DNA from: Vibrio sp. JC009
Lineage (GTDB): Bacteria > Pseudomonadota > Gammaproteobacteria > Enterobacterales > Vibrionaceae
Length of the DNA: 64,000 bases
NCBI RefSeq assembly: GCF_029016485.1
Contig: NZ_CP092106.1
Span: 124,001 to 188,000 of the forward strand
Direction: 5' to 3'
Shown here: positions 18,613 through 27,215 of the stretch, piece by piece
Position numbering within the stretch: position 1 is the stretch's first letter
How the letters are laid out: the number at the start of each line of letters is the position of its first letter
The notes under the pieces: generated by a model
Seen by the model: only the letters and a program-made list of their open reading frames with translations
Databases searched by the model: none
Told to the model about the DNA's origin: nothing
Position numbers and translations under genes: made by a program

Positions 18613-19812
18613 TTACATTAACTCTGAAATTTTCTTAAGTATTTCCGCCGCCAGCGTTTCCTTCGCATCCAACGGCAACTCCAACTCTCCATCCTTCCAA
18701 TAAAGATGCAGTGCATTATTGTTGCTGTTAAAGCCCTGTCCTTCGACTGAGACATCGTTGGCGCAGATCATATCAAGCTTCTTGCGCTCCAGTTTACTGC
18801 GGGCGTATTTTTCTACGTCCTGTGTTTCAGCCGCGAAGCCTACAGTAAAGGGGCGGGACTCTTCAAGTGCTGCGACGGATGCGACGATATCCGGATTTTT
18901 CACCATGGTGACGGACATTGAGTCTGAATCGTCGGTTTTCTTAATCTTTTGTGAAGAAACGGCTTCCGGACGATAGTCGGCAACAGCGGCGCAGGCAATA
19001 AAAATATTGTTGCTGGCTGTATTTTCCATGACGGCGTCATACATGTTCTGAGCGCTGTCCACATTGATGCGGTTTACACCTTGCGGAGTTTCAAGGCTAA
19101 CCGGACCACTTACCAGTGTTACTTCAGCACCAAGCTGAGATGCGGCTTTTGCAAGAGCAAAGCCCATTTTTCCTGAGCTGTGATTGCTGATGTAGCGGAC
19201 CGGATCAATGGCTTCACGGGTTGGGCCTGCAGTAATAAGAACGGATTTACCTTCTAACAGCTTCGGCTGGAAGTAGTTTTCGCATAGTCCGACAAGCTGC
19301 ATTGGCTCCAGCATTCTGCCTTTACCTACGTCGCCACATGCTTGCTCACCGGCTCCCGGTCCCCAGATATGCATACCACGGCGTTTTAGCGTGGCGATAT
19401 TTTCCTGAGTGGCCACATTGTTATACATCTGCATATTCATAGCAGGGGCGACGGCGACTTCTGCTTCTGTTGCCAGCACAAGTGTGGAAAGCAGGTCATT
19501 ACCCATGCCGGCGGCTACGCGGGCGATAAGGTCGGCAGTAGCGGGTGCCAGAAGCACTAAGTCTGCCCATTTGCCCAGCTCAATATGGCCCATTGATGCT
19601 TCTGCTGCCGGGTCAAACAGGCTTTCTGATACCGGCCTTCCGGAAACGGCCTGCATTGTCAGAGGGGTAATAAATTCCTTTGCTGCCTGAGTCATCACAA
19701 CATGTACCGTTGCGCCTCTTTCTGCCAGACGGCGGGTCAGCTCTGCACACTTATACGCAGCAATACCACCGCTGATACCAAGCAGGATCTTTTTGCCTTC
19801 TAATGTTCGCAT
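18613..19812 (-). CDS. coaBC: Bifunctional phosphopantothenoylcysteine decarboxylase/synthase
   Basis: A 399-residue two-domain enzyme (E. coli 406) catalysing the second and third steps from phosphopantothenate to CoA. The N-terminal FMN-dependent decarboxylase (CoaC) has [20 protein letters not shown] and the [13 protein letters not shown] segment with the catalytic Cys. The C-terminal synthase (CoaB) has [20 protein letters not shown] and the conserved Lys-rich [10 protein letters not shown] placed the start at 19812 because GGAGA lies eight bases upstream and the family begins there. The frame is open 29 codons further upstream. Confidence 0.96.
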   Translation of the reverse strand: MRTLEGKKILLGISGGIAAYKCAELTRRLAERGATVHVVMTQAAKEFITPLTMQAVSGRPVSESLFDPAAEASMGHIELGKWADLVLLAPATADLIARVAAGMGNDLLSTLVLATEAEVAVAPAMNMQMYNNVATQENIATLKRRGMHIWGPGAGEQACGDVGKGRMLEPMQLVGLCENYFQPKLLEGKSVLITAGPTREAIDPVRYISNHSSGKMGFALAKAASQLGAEVTLVSGPVSLETPQGVNRINVDSAQNMYDAVMENTASNNIFIACAAVADYRPEAVSSQKIKKTDDSDSMSVTMVKNPDIVASVAALEESRPFTVGFAAETQDVEKYARSKLERKKLDMICANDVSVEGQGFNSNNNALHLYWKDGELELPLDAKETLAAEILKKISELM

Positions 19813-20141
19813 TGATAGGTTCTCCAAAATTCTGAGCAAACCATACCACAAAAACGGGTAATTACAGGGAGATATATGTTCAGAGCCATTCATTCTCAAC
19901 GGATAGGGAGTTTTTTTATCTAGAGTTAAAGCCCCAAAAGAAAGTTTAACTAACTATTGGCATGAATTTTTAGCGTATTGCATCACATATTGTGAGCTTT
20001 ATATGTATTTTGCTACAGAGAGATATACCTGCAGAGCACTTTCAGGCTTAATATTGTGTGCACTAAAAAAACGCTCATGAAACGAGCATCTATACTTACA
20101 AAAATGCAATTAGCCCTAGTCTGATAACTGGAGATGTGGTG
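19813..20141. other. Gap between coaBC and the chemoreceptor gene
   Basis: This 329-bp AT-rich stretch separates divergent genes and must contain their promoters. I see no gene or strong structural RNA. A weak 4-bp stem next to an A-run (20064-20087) was examined and not accepted as a terminator. Confidence 0.5.
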
Positions 20142-21815
20142 ATGAACCTGAAAAGCCGCGGCAAGTTACTGTCAATTACAATTATTCCTCTTATTCTTAT
20201 AACTGTTTTGGTCACGGGGGTGTTTTACTGGAATGGTCAGCGAGACCTGGTAGAACAGGCACAGTTATATCGTGAAGAGTTGATTAATACGCACAAAGCA
20301 GAGCTGAAAGCGCACCTTAGAATGGGCAGAACAGCGATCAAGGCGCTTTATGATGCTGACCAGAACGGTGAGAATATTGAGGCTGCCAAAGTTATTCTGA
20401 ACAATATGCGCTTTGCCGATGACGGTTACTTCTTTGCCTATGATTCCAAAGGCGTGAACACCATGCACGCGATTAAGCCTCAACTGGTAGGGAAAAATCT
20501 TTACGGGCTTAAGGATGATAACGGCGTTCCGGTTATTTCGGGTCTGATTGATGCTTCAAAGCAGGGTGACGGATTCCTTTACTTCTCCTGGCATAAACCT
20601 TCTATTGACGCGCAGGCACCAAAGCTGGGCTATGCAGAGTACCTTCCAAAGTGGGACTGGGTTCTTGGTACCGGTATCTATATTGATGATGTGGATAAGA
20701 TAGTGGCTCAGTACAGAGAACAAAGAGAAGCGAACATTATGGCTGATATCAGTTTCGCTGTTCTGATCTCGGTTGTTGTTCTGCTGATTGCTGTTACGGT
20801 TATCAGCCTGGTGGTGAGCAAGAGTCTTACTCCACTAAGAAATATGGCCGAAAAACTGAATGATATCGCTCAGGGGGGCGGGGATCTGACCAGCCGTCTT
20901 GAAGCCAAAGGTAATGATGAAGTTGCTCAACTGGGGCAGGCATTTAACACCTTTATGGATAAACTGCAGCCGCTTATCAAAGATATTCAGGAAACCTCTG
21001 TCACTGTTATGCAGGCTGCAAATGATATTGACTCGCACACATCTCACTCCAGTAAGACGATGCAGCATCACAGTCAGGAAACAGAGAAGGTGGTAACCGC
21101 TGTCACTCAGATGGCAGCGACATCCCGCGAGGTTGCCAACAATACCAACTCCACTTCTGCGGCGATAACGGATGCTAACCAGCAGATCCAGGATGCTCAG
21201 AGAGAAGTTGCAGAAGCCATTAACAGTATCAATGAGCTGGTTAATGAAGTGAACGTGACTTCAGATGCGATTGAGTCACTTAGTGATCAGACAAACCAGA
21301 TTACCAGCGTAATTGAGGTTATCGGCGGAATCGCTGAGCAGACTAACCTGCTGGCGCTTAACGCTGCTATTGAAGCCGCCCGTGCCGGTGAGCAGGGCCG
21401 CGGCTTTGCTGTTGTTGCCGATGAGGTTCGTTCGCTGGCAAGCAGAACTCAGGCCAGCACCGAAGAGATCAATGAGATGCTGACTGCGCTTCAGGGCGGC
21501 GTTAAGAAAGCGGTAACCACTATGGCGGCTAGTCAGGAGCGCGGTGAGAAGACTGTTCAGGACTCTTCCGTGATTCAGGACAGGCTGGCTGGTATCGAAG
21601 GTTCTGTTAGCACCATCCATGATATGGGTATTCAGACAGCCTCAGCTGCGGAAGAGCAAAGTGCTGTGGCAGAAGATATCAATCAAAATCTGGTGTCGAT
21701 TCAGCAGATAGTCAGTGAACTAAGCGAAGATCTTCAGCGTTCTGAGGCAATCAGTTCATCGCTGGCTCAGTCTGGTTCGCATGTGAATGATTTGGTGGGA
21801 AGCTTTAAGGCCTAA
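20142..21815 (+). CDS. Methyl-accepting chemotaxis protein with single-Cache sensor
   Basis: A 557-residue chemoreceptor. The first membrane helix is at about 9-30. A periplasmic sCache_2-like sensor (about 35-190) includes [18 protein letters not shown] and [14 protein letters not shown], and the second helix is at about 200-223. HAMP and a methyl-accepting/signalling region follow, with the conserved hairpin tip [22 protein letters not shown] in two pieces around residue 400. No CheR-binding pentapeptide ends the protein. The ATG at 20142 is preferred over a GTG two codons upstream because GGAG lies eight bases before it. Its ligand is unknown. The 3' end overlaps convergent mutM by 11 bp. 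Confidence 0.93.
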   Translation: MNLKSRGKLLSITIIPLILITVLVTGVFYWNGQRDLVEQAQLYREELINTHKAELKAHLRMGRTAIKALYDADQNGENIEAAKVILNNMRFADDGYFFAYDSKGVNTMHAIKPQLVGKNLYGLKDDNGVPVISGLIDASKQGDGFLYFSWHKPSIDAQAPKLGYAEYLPKWDWVLGTGIYIDDVDKIVAQYREQREANIMADISFAVLISVVVLLIAVTVISLVVSKSLTPLRNMAEKLNDIAQGGGDLTSRLEAKGNDEVAQLGQAFNTFMDKLQPLIKDIQETSVTVMQAANDIDSHTSHSSKTMQHHSQETEKVVTAVTQMAATSREVANNTNSTSAAITDANQQIQDAQREVAEAINSINELVNEVNVTSDAIESLSDQTNQITSVIEVIGGIAEQTNLLALNAAIEAARAGEQGRGFAVVADEVRSLASRTQASTEEINEMLTALQGGVKKAVTTMAASQERGEKTVQDSSVIQDRLAGIEGSVSTIHDMGIQTASAAEEQSAVAEDINQNLVSIQQIVSELSEDLQRSEAISSSLAQSGSHVNDLVGSFKA

Positions 21816-22626
21816 TCTTTGGCTGGCAATCCGCACAAAAATAACTGTTCCTCTGCCCTATCTTAAGTTGTTGGATAGGGCTGCCACACACAGGGCAGGG
21901 CTCACCTGCCTTGCCGTACATCTGTAGCTCCTGAGCAAAATATCCCGGCTTGCCATCCGCTTTGGTGAAATCCTTCAGTGTTGTTCCACCTTGCTTTATA
22001 GCGGTTTTCAGAACCTGCTTAATTTCTGCTACCAGAGTTGTCCATTGTTCTGGTTTCAAAGTCCCTGCCGGTGTTTGCGGATGAATACCGGAAGAGAAAA
22101 GAGATTCGTTGGCATAGATATTCCCGACCCCTACAACAATCTTGTTATCCATAATAAACTGCTTGACCGCCGTTCTTTTGTTTTTGGCTTTTTCAAGCAT
22201 ATATTCAGCAGAAAAATCAGTTTCCAGAGGTTCTGGTCCTAAGCTACCCAAAAGCTCATGAAGCTGATCACCCTCCTGCCAAAGCCATGCCCCAAACCGG
22301 CGAGGGTCGTTATATCTCAGCAATTTACCGCCCGACAACACAAGATCCACATGGTCATGCTTCCCGGTCGGAAAGCTGTTATCCAAAACCCGAAGTGACC
22401 CCGACATACCAAGGTGGACAATAACAGTCCCGGTTTCCACACGAATAAGCAGATACTTAGCCCGACGGCTGATATCAATAATCTTCTGCCCGGAAAGCTG
22501 AGAAATTTCACCAGGCACCATCCAGCGCAGCTTAGGCTGACGAACGATGATTTCTTTGATGGTTTGGTTTTTTAGGTGGGGGGTTATTCCCAGGCGGCTG
22601 ACTTCTACTTCGGGGAGTTCGGGCAT
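21805..22626 (-). CDS. mutM: Formamidopyrimidine-DNA glycosylase
   Basis: A 273-residue bifunctional glycosylase/AP lyase (E. coli 269) that removes 8-oxoguanine and FaPy lesions. The N-terminal Pro2-Glu3 of PELPEVE is the catalytic nucleophile region. The helix-two-turn-helix includes [19 protein letters not shown]. The C-terminal zinc finger shows CPVC and CADC pairs. The gene keeps its link with rpmG/rpmB and coaD, although accessory genes and repeats now separate them. Repeat D lies between it and the upstream gene at 22784. Confidence 0.97.
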   Translation of the reverse strand: MPELPEVEVSRLGITPHLKNQTIKEIIVRQPKLRWMVPGEISQLSGQKIIDISRRAKYLLIRVETGTVIVHLGMSGSLRVLDNSFPTGKHDHVDLVLSGGKLLRYNDPRRFGAWLWQEGDQLHELLGSLGPEPLETDFSAEYMLEKAKNKRTAVKQFIMDNKIVVGVGNIYANESLFSSGIHPQTPAGTLKPEQWTTLVAEIKQVLKTAIKQGGTTLKDFTKADGKPGYFAQELQMYGKAGEPCPVCGSPIQQLKIGQRNSYFCADCQPKIRP

Positions 22627-22640
22627 GGGGAATCCTTTTT

Positions 22641-22783
22641 GGGCCCTGGGTTTCTAGGCCCTGGGCCCTGGGAGTTTCAGAGGGCGGGTGAGCTATCGAA
22701 TCCGAGGGGAAACATTTTTATATAACTTTCAACTAACTTCCCAGGGCCCAGCAGGGCGAAGCCCGAACCTAGGGCCCAGGGCC
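22641..22783 (-). repeat. Stop-adjacent repeat element, copy D (CCCTGGG type)
   Basis: A 143-bp element. The mutM side carries GGGCCCTGGG, TTTCTA, then GGCCCTGGGCCCTGGG (22641-22672). The other side carries CCCAGGGCCCAG, the GGGC-GAA-GCCC hairpin (22754-22764), then CTAGGGCCCAGGGCC. Its outer edge touches the stop codon of the upstream gene with no base between (TAA then GGCCCTGGG on the minus strand). It is almost identical at both ends to copy E, while the roughly 65-bp centre differs. Confidence 0.8.
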
Positions 22784-23257
22784 TTAAAACGGAAACAAAT
22801 ACCCCTCATCCACCGAAACCGCAATCCACTTCTCCTGCCAGTTCTTCATCAACCAGAACTGCGGTGTCTGATAATAGGTAATACGCTGAGGCTCTTCGAC
22901 TTCCACATACCAGACCTCTATCGTCTGTGCATTTGGTAGAGTCGGTTTGAGTTGGGTGAAGGTGCTTTCTGTTACCTCTGTTCCCACAAGGGATTTCCAG
23001 CGCTGTACCAGCTCAAGTGCCGAGATAGAAAGATCCTTTGTTGCAACCCAGTTTGTCCCATCCCGCTTTAGAGACCACTTTGCAAAATCAACCTGAAGCA
23101 GATTTTTTTCCTGACTTAGCAGATAAGGGTACGGGCTTAGCTCCTGCTCATCAAAAGCAGACTTCAGGATGTTCGGCAGATTCAACGCCACAATAAAGAT
23201 GATGATGCAGAGTATGAGTAGATTGTTCCATCCGCGGCGGGAGAGTTTCATGGGCAT
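22784..23257 (-). CDS. Small single-pass membrane protein of unknown function
   Basis: A 157-residue protein that I cannot assign to a named family. Residues about 12-30 form one hydrophobic segment after a positively charged MKLSRRGWNN start, so the rest, rich in Trp and Tyr (VEVWYVEVEEPQRITYYQ type sequence), is probably periplasmic. A start at the second Met (third codon) is equally possible. Conserved hypothetical genes occur at this position in vibrios. It lies between mutM and an ATPase gene and is bordered on both sides by repeat elements D and E. Confidence 0.8.
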   Translation of the reverse strand: MPMKLSRRGWNNLLILCIIIFIVALNLPNILKSAFDEQELSPYPYLLSQEKNLLQVDFAKWSLKRDGTNWVATKDLSISALELVQRWKSLVGTEVTESTFTQLKPTLPNAQTIEVWYVEVEEPQRITYYQTPQFWLMKNWQEKWIAVSVDEGYLFPF

Positions 23258-23277
23258 AAGGTCCTGAGTATTGATCA

Positions 23278-23441
23278 GGCCCTGGGTTTCTAGGCCCTGG
23301 GCCCTGGGAAAGCTTAATAGCTTTTAATAATGCTTATTTTAGCAAGCAATACTAATTACATAAATGGTACTCTAGCTTCAGAAGCTATCTATATTTTCCC
23401 AGATCCTAGCAGGGCGAAGCCCGAACCTAGGGCCCAGGGCC
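23278..23441 (-). repeat. Stop-adjacent repeat element, copy E (CCCTGGG type)
   Basis: A 164-bp element with the same ends as copy D. The left end is GGCCCTGGG, TTTCTA, GGCCCTGGGCCCTGGG (23278-23309). The right end contains the GGGC-GAA-GCCC hairpin (23412-23422) and CTAGGGCCCAGGGCC up to 23441. The unit nearest the spacer is degenerate (CCCAGATCCTAG). It is 18 bases beyond the stop of the ATPase gene, the loosest spacing in the family. Confidence 0.8.
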
Positions 23442-23459
23442 GTATTCAGAAGGTTTTCG

Positions 23460-24785
23460 TTAATCAGTATTCCTAAAGTGCTCAAGCAAATACCCCGTAT
23501 AGTAAAGCGGAATAACCACATTCTCTTTCTCAGTTACGGGAGACCCTTGAGTCCCTGTAAGCTTGATTATCTTATGAGGATTACACTTATTTATATAGGA
23601 TTGTAGTGACTTCGCTCGGGTTCTTTTTCCGCTCTTTACTTCGACAGGGATTATGCGGCCAAGGTCATCTGTAATGATGAACTCAATTTCTGCACGGGCG
23701 TCTCCCCAGGAAAAGCTAGGCTCGATACCCAATGCCGTTATTTCTTGCTGAACATAGTTTTCGGCGACATAACCTTTGTATTCATAACCTTGCTGCTTTA
23801 TTTCTCGGTAGCCAGTGCCAAGCATATGGTTCAGAAGTCCGACATCGAAGAGAAACAGCTTAACTGCATTCTCTTTCTGATATGCTGCCAGCGGAGACCG
23901 GGGGGATCCATCAATGGGATGGTTTTTCAAAGCAAGCCTGCACTTGTGCAACCAGGTTATTGCACTCTCATACTCAGCATAGCGGGACTTACGTTCGTGG
24001 ACTCCTTTAAACTTGAATCGCTTTACGGAGTCGTCATAAACAGAAGAAAGTTGGGCAGGTATGCTTCTAAATACGGACTCAATCAATGGTGCATCTACTT
24101 TTCCCGAATACTTTCCGAAGTCACGTATGTAGCCTTCAACTAAGTTTCTATGTACTTCAGATACAGATTCAATCCGTTCGATTATGCTTGAGCTTGATTT
24201 CTCGAACCAGGAGTTTACGGCTTCAGGCATACCGCCAACAAAGTAGTAATCAGTAAGCAATTCAAATAGTTTTGTGTGAGCAGCTGGAGAATTTAGTTGC
24301 TGTTCATAGGCTTTCAAAAGAGCTTTCTCTTCAGAAGCCCATAAAAACTCTTTAAACGTAAGTGGTCTTAGATTGTGTTGCTCTACTTTCCCTACAGGAA
24401 ATGATGTCAGTAAGCCGATATTTGACCCGCTTGCTGCTATGTAAGCTTCAGGAGCCTTTTCTGCAAAGTATTTCAGAGCGGTTACTGCTCTTGGACATTC
24501 TCCGATTTCATCCAGAATGAGGAGATCGGTGGATGACTCGAAGATCTCTCCGGTTAAGAGTTCGATATTCGTGATAATGTCTTCAGGACTAAGGGAGCCA
24601 GCAAAAGCTTCCATTAGCTCAGGGCTTTCTAAAAAGTCGATTCTCAGAACATTTTCAAAAGTGCTTCCCAACAATTCCTGCAATAGAAACGTTTTTCCAG
24701 TCTGCCTGGCACCGTCAATAAGTAAAGGCTTTCTGGTTTTCTTCTCTTTCCAGATGATTAGTTTTTCAAGTAGTGCTCGTTTCAT
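23460..24785 (-). CDS. AAA ATPase with DUF4143 (accessory)
   Basis: A 441-residue ATP-binding protein. An N-terminal AAA_14-type P-loop reads LLIDGARQTGKTFLLQ (about residues 21-36), with Walker B DLLILDEIGECP (about 86-97) and sensor-like YIAASGSNIGLL. The C-terminal part fits DUF4143, a PD-(D/E)XK-like fold. There, EIEFIITDDLGRIIPVEVKSG supplies E, D/E and ExK residues. Such proteins are common, patchily distributed and of unknown role. The gene breaks the mutM-rpmG linkage, so it is probably acquired. Palindromic operators precede it. Confidence 0.85.
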   Translation of the reverse strand: MKRALLEKLIIWKEKKTRKPLLIDGARQTGKTFLLQELLGSTFENVLRIDFLESPELMEAFAGSLSPEDIITNIELLTGEIFESSTDLLILDEIGECPRAVTALKYFAEKAPEAYIAASGSNIGLLTSFPVGKVEQHNLRPLTFKEFLWASEEKALLKAYEQQLNSPAAHTKLFELLTDYYFVGGMPEAVNSWFEKSSSSIIERIESVSEVHRNLVEGYIRDFGKYSGKVDAPLIESVFRSIPAQLSSVYDDSVKRFKFKGVHERKSRYAEYESAITWLHKCRLALKNHPIDGSPRSPLAAYQKENAVKLFLFDVGLLNHMLGTGYREIKQQGYEYKGYVAENYVQQEITALGIEPSFSWGDARAEIEFIITDDLGRIIPVEVKSGKRTRAKSLQSYINKCNPHKIIKLTGTQGSPVTEKENVVIPLYYTGYLLEHFRNTD

Positions 24786-24816
24786 CTGCTTACCTCGCGC
24801 CTCTGACTTAGTTGAG

Positions 24817-24880
24817 TGCTACACTTTTATGCGCATAAAAAAGGATGTTTTCACACTTTTATGCGCATAAAAGTGTAGCA
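24817..24880. promoter_or_regulatory. Paired palindromic operators upstream of the DUF4143 ATPase
   Basis: ACACTTTTATGC-GCATAAAAGTGT at 24853-24876 is a perfect 24-bp palindrome. A second, slightly shorter copy (ACACTTTTATGCGCATAAAA) is at 24821-24840. The outer bases TGCT/AGCA make the whole 64-bp segment an overall inverted repeat. It lies 32-95 bp upstream of the ATPase start codon, a position typical of a repressor-bound promoter. The binding protein is not identified. Confidence 0.6.
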
Positions 24881-24928
24881 TGGCCGATTCGCTTTGACGA
24901 GAGATGAAAGAGTTGAATGAGCGGACAT

Positions 24929-24958
24929 AAAAAAACCCAGTCTTTCGACTGGGTTTTT
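24929..24958 (-). terminator. Rho-independent terminator after rpmG
   Basis: CCCAGTC (24936-24942) and GACTGGG (24947-24953) form a stem with a TTTC loop (GAAA on the minus strand). Seven A bases on the left give a run of seven T on the minus strand, and five T on the right make it usable in both directions. It ends the rpmB-rpmG operon 18 bases past the rpmG stop. Confidence 0.9.
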
Positions 24959-24976
24959 GAGAAACCTGAAAACCAA

Positions 24977-25144
24977 TTACTTGATTTTTGCTTCTTTGTA
25001 CATAACGTGCTTGCGAACTACAGGATCAAATTTCTTGATCTCGAATTTGCCTGGCATGTTACGCTTGTTCTTGTCAGTTGTGTAGAAGTGACCAGTACCA
25101 GCAGAAGATACTAGACGGATTTTCTCACGAATGCCTTTAGCCAT
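24977..25144 (-). CDS. rpmG: 50S ribosomal protein L33
   Basis: A 55-residue protein, the exact length of E. coli L33. It begins [20 protein letters not shown] and ends YKEAKIK. It is a small component near the E site of the large subunit. It has no zinc-ribbon cysteines, so it is the Zn-independent form. It follows rpmB after 13 bp in the usual rpmB-rpmG operon and is followed by a strong terminator. Confidence 0.97.
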   Translation of the reverse strand: MAKGIREKIRLVSSAGTGHFYTTDKNKRNMPGKFEIKKFDPVVRKHVMYKEAKIK

Positions 25145-25157
25145 TGTTCAATTCCTC

Positions 25158-25394
25158 TTATACGTTCTCGCCACGAGCACGGATATCAGCAAGAACAGCA
25201 TCGATGCCTTTCTTGTCGATGATACGCATACCCTTAGCAGTTAGACGTAGTTTAACAAAGCGCTTTTCGCTCTCTACCCAGAAACGATGAGTTTGTAGGT
25301 TCGGCAGAAAACGACGCTTAGTAGCATTTCGTGCGTGTGAACGGTTGTTACCCGTTACTGGACGCTTACCAGTTACTTGGCATACTCGGGACAT
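25158..25394 (-). CDS. rpmB: 50S ribosomal protein L28
   Basis: A 78-residue protein, the same length as E. coli L28, beginning [20 protein letters not shown] and rich in Arg and Lys. It is a late-assembly large-subunit protein. A GGAGAAGACTTAA ribosome site precedes the ATG. Transcription probably begins at the strong promoter near 25525-25553, giving a leader of about 125 nt. rpmG is the second gene of the operon. Confidence 0.97.
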   Translation of the reverse strand: MSRVCQVTGKRPVTGNNRSHARNATKRRFLPNLQTHRFWVESEKRFVKLRLTAKGMRIIDKKGIDAVLADIRARGENV

Positions 25395-25524
25395 TTAAGT
25401 CTTCTCCAAATCGTTTCAGCTCGATATCAACCTTGGTGGCCGAACCTCTCTACCCATTCCAAGTAGAATGTGTCGAGGTCAAAAACCGTTATGGGAACCC
25501 ATACAAGGCTATCAAAGGTCGCGC

Positions 25525-25553
25525 ATTATACTAACTTGACGTGCAGAGCTCAA
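25525..25553 (-). promoter_or_regulatory. rpmB-rpmG promoter
   Basis: On the minus strand TTGAGC (25548-25553) and a perfect TATAAT (25525-25530) are separated by 17 bp. They are followed by the GC-rich discriminator GCGCGACC. This is the form of a growth-rate or stringently controlled sigma-70 promoter, suitable for ribosomal protein genes. Confidence 0.75.
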
Positions 25554-25677
25554 GACCCGAACAGATCCTTTTTACAGGATTTCGTGATCTTTTTTTGAGC
25601 AGAGCTGAATTTGTGTTCAAAAAATAGTGGGCGGATTGTAGCAGAAATTTGAGAAATGATAAGTGTTTTTTGGGGGA

Positions 25678-26165
25678 GGGCCCTGGGTTATGGGCCCTGG
25701 GCCCTGGGAAAACGGCATTTTTCTGAAATATTTCAGTCTATCTTTATGATTTACAGGACTTTTCCGCATCTGTGTTTAATTAATGATGCAAGTAGTCTGC
25801 TTACTCGTCTTGTTTTATCCTCCAGTTGAAGAAAAACTTCTTCATCGATATATCCAAAAGAGCGGGCTAGCATTATTTGTGTTAGCAATTCACCATTAGA
25901 TCCCTTCGCAATATAAAGGAAACGAATTGACTCTCTCAATGTTTCTCGCTCTTCTCCTTCAGCTATGTTCGATGCAACTGACACCGATGACCGTCTCATT
26001 TGATCTTTAAGCCCAAAATCTCTGAAGTTGCGCGTATAATAATTAATCATTTGCGCAAGCTCAAAACTCATCTGCCAAACCACCAACTTCTCAAAGTTCA
26101 TCATAACAAACACCCCTTCACCAAGTGCACTTTCCCAGGGCCCAGGGCCCAACATCCCAGAGCCC
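25678..26165 (-). mobile_element. Putative mobile element F carrying a four-helix-bundle gene
   Basis: The 488-bp segment between the rpmB promoter region and radC is bounded by inverted copies of one repeat. The left end is GGGCCCTGGG, TTAT, GGGCCCTGGGCCCTGGG (25678-25708). The right end, read on the minus strand, is GGGCTCTGGG, ATGTT, GGGCCCTGGGCCCTGGG (26165-26134). The same unit order ends the protein-less copies C, D and E. The only gene inside is a four-helix-bundle protein. The right edge coincides with the radC stop codon. Mobility is inferred, not shown, and no target duplication is evident. Confidence 0.6.
25751..26104 (-). CDS. Four-helix-bundle protein (S23/IVP, Avd-like family)
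   Basis: A 117-residue protein with the family pattern: FEKLVVWQMSFELA at the start, the conserved SVSVASNIAEGE centre, and RFLYIAKGSNGELLTQI. Relatives are the proteins encoded in 23S rRNA intervening sequences and the Avd accessory protein of diversity-generating retroelements, which form barrel-like pentamers and bind nucleic acid. I chose the Met at 26104 because AAGGGG lies eight bases upstream; the frame is open 17 codons further. No reverse transcriptase or rRNA is nearby. It follows radC in the same direction, inside repeat element F. Confidence 0.85.
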   Translation of the reverse strand: MMNFEKLVVWQMSFELAQMINYYTRNFRDFGLKDQMRRSSVSVASNIAEGEERETLRESIRFLYIAKGSNGELLTQIMLARSFGYIDEEVFLQLEDKTRRVSRLLASLIKHRCGKVL

Positions 26166-26839
26166 TATACCCACCCCCGCTCCGCAAACGAAACCATCTC
26201 CCCATCCCCCACCACAAAATGATCAAGCACCCGAATATCAACCAACCCCAGCGCATCAACCAGCCTCCTCGTAATCCTCCTGTCCGCCTGACTAGGCTCC
26301 GCTACCCCCGATGGATGGTTATGAGCAAGAATCAAAGCGGCAGCTCCGTGATACAGCGCTCGCTTAACAACCTCCCTCGGATAAACGGAGGCGGCGTCTA
26401 TCGTCCCTTCAAACAGAACTTCATCTTTTATTACCCGGTTCTGGTTATCTAAGAACAGAACATAGAAAGCTTCCCTCTGCCGGTCTCTCAGAATGCTGGC
26501 AAGGAACATTTTGGTTTGCTGGGGACTGTTAAGGGCATCATCCCTCGTCAGGGTCTCTGCGAGGTATCTGCGGCTCATTTCCAGTACGGCTTGCAGTTGC
26601 ACGTATTTAGCTTCCCCAAGGCCTTTATGGCTGCAGAATTCACTTTCAGTGCTGTTAAACAGGGCCCGAAGAGATCCAAACTCATTGATAAGAAAGTCGG
26701 ACAGCTCGATAACGTTCATGCCTTTTACGCCGGTTCTGAGAAATATAGCCAGCAGTTCGGCATCGGATAGCGCTTGTGCTCCGCGCTTAAGTAGTTTTTC
26801 CCTTGGTTGGGATTCAAGAGGTAATGATTTGATTGACAT
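26165..26839 (-). CDS. radC: RadC family JAMM protein
   Basis: A 224-residue protein (E. coli 222). The N-terminal helix-hairpin-helix region contains [18 protein letters not shown]. The C-terminal JAMM metal-binding signature is [16 protein letters not shown], with both histidines, the Ser and the Asp. Despite its name, a role in DNA repair is not established. The start at 26839 is fixed by GGAGAAATTT directly before ATG. Its upstream side holds a REP-like inverted-repeat pair, and its stop codon touches mobile element F. It is part of the conserved rpmG-rpmB-radC-coaBC neighbourhood. Confidence 0.95.
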   Translation of the reverse strand: MSIKSLPLESQPREKLLKRGAQALSDAELLAIFLRTGVKGMNVIELSDFLINEFGSLRALFNSTESEFCSHKGLGEAKYVQLQAVLEMSRRYLAETLTRDDALNSPQQTKMFLASILRDRQREAFYVLFLDNQNRVIKDEVLFEGTIDAASVYPREVVKRALYHGAAALILAHNHPSGVAEPSQADRRITRRLVDALGLVDIRVLDHFVVGDGEMVSFAERGWV

Positions 26840-26882
26840 AAATTTCTCCTTTGCTTTCCAAAGAGGGAAGGTAAAACGCTCC

Positions 26883-27100
26883 CTCGTTCCCATACATCTC
26901 CCGCGTGGGAATGCATACCGGACTTACCGGCGTAGGCCTTGGCTGTACCTCTCTGCCGGTTTCGTTTCCTACTCTTTTAGTTCAACTTACTTTTTTCCCG
27001 ATTATGCCCTTGCAAAAGAATGAGAAAGTGTGGAAGTAGTACATTCTGCGTGACACCTCTAACCAAGATATGCATTCCCGCGCTGGAGCATGGGAGCGAG
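26883..27100. repeat. REP-like pair in inverted orientation (REPIN/MITE-like)
   Basis: A copy reading CTCGTTCCCA...GCGTGGGAATGC (26883-26914) faces an inverted copy (27072-27100) whose reverse complement reads CTCGCTCCCA...GCGGGAATGC. The pair encloses about 157 bp without a gene. Each copy is itself an imperfect palindrome. A third copy is at 99-128. The arrangement resembles paired REP sequences moved in trans by RAYT transposases. No such transposase is in the window. It fills most of the radC upstream gap. Confidence 0.6.
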
Positions 27101-27164
27101 AAAAAAGTTCACGATCAATATCTAAGATAGTCATTCTTAAATTCAGTCAAAGCTTAGTCTGGAT

Positions 27165-27215
27165 ATGGCTACAATTGTTGATGTTTCAAAGTTGAATGGC
27201 TACAATTGTCGATGT
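27165..27215 (+). promoter_or_regulatory. Direct repeat, probable operator of the HicA-like module
   Basis: GGCTACAATTGTTGATGT (27167 on) recurs as GGCTACAATTGTCGATGT exactly 31 bp later (27198 on). Each contains the palindrome ACAATTGT. Direct or inverted operators of this type are usual where an antitoxin represses its own promoter. If this is promoter DNA, the ATG codons contained in it are not translation starts. Confidence 0.45.

Noticed and set aside
20064..20087. Minus-strand terminator in the coaBC-chemoreceptor gap
   Set aside because: The stem is only four base pairs (GCTC/GAGC) next to a seven-base A-run, and no minus-strand gene lies directly upstream of it.
25555..25600. Terminator-like hairpin (ATCCT/AGGAT then T-run) near the rpmB promoter
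   Set aside because: The stem is short and the T-run is ten bases away from it. Its position upstream of the rpmB promoter gives it no evident gene to end.
25678..26165. Classical insertion sequence or integron cassette
   Set aside because: There is no transposase, no DDE or tyrosine recombinase motif, and no attC-like fold. The four-helix-bundle gene is the only frame.
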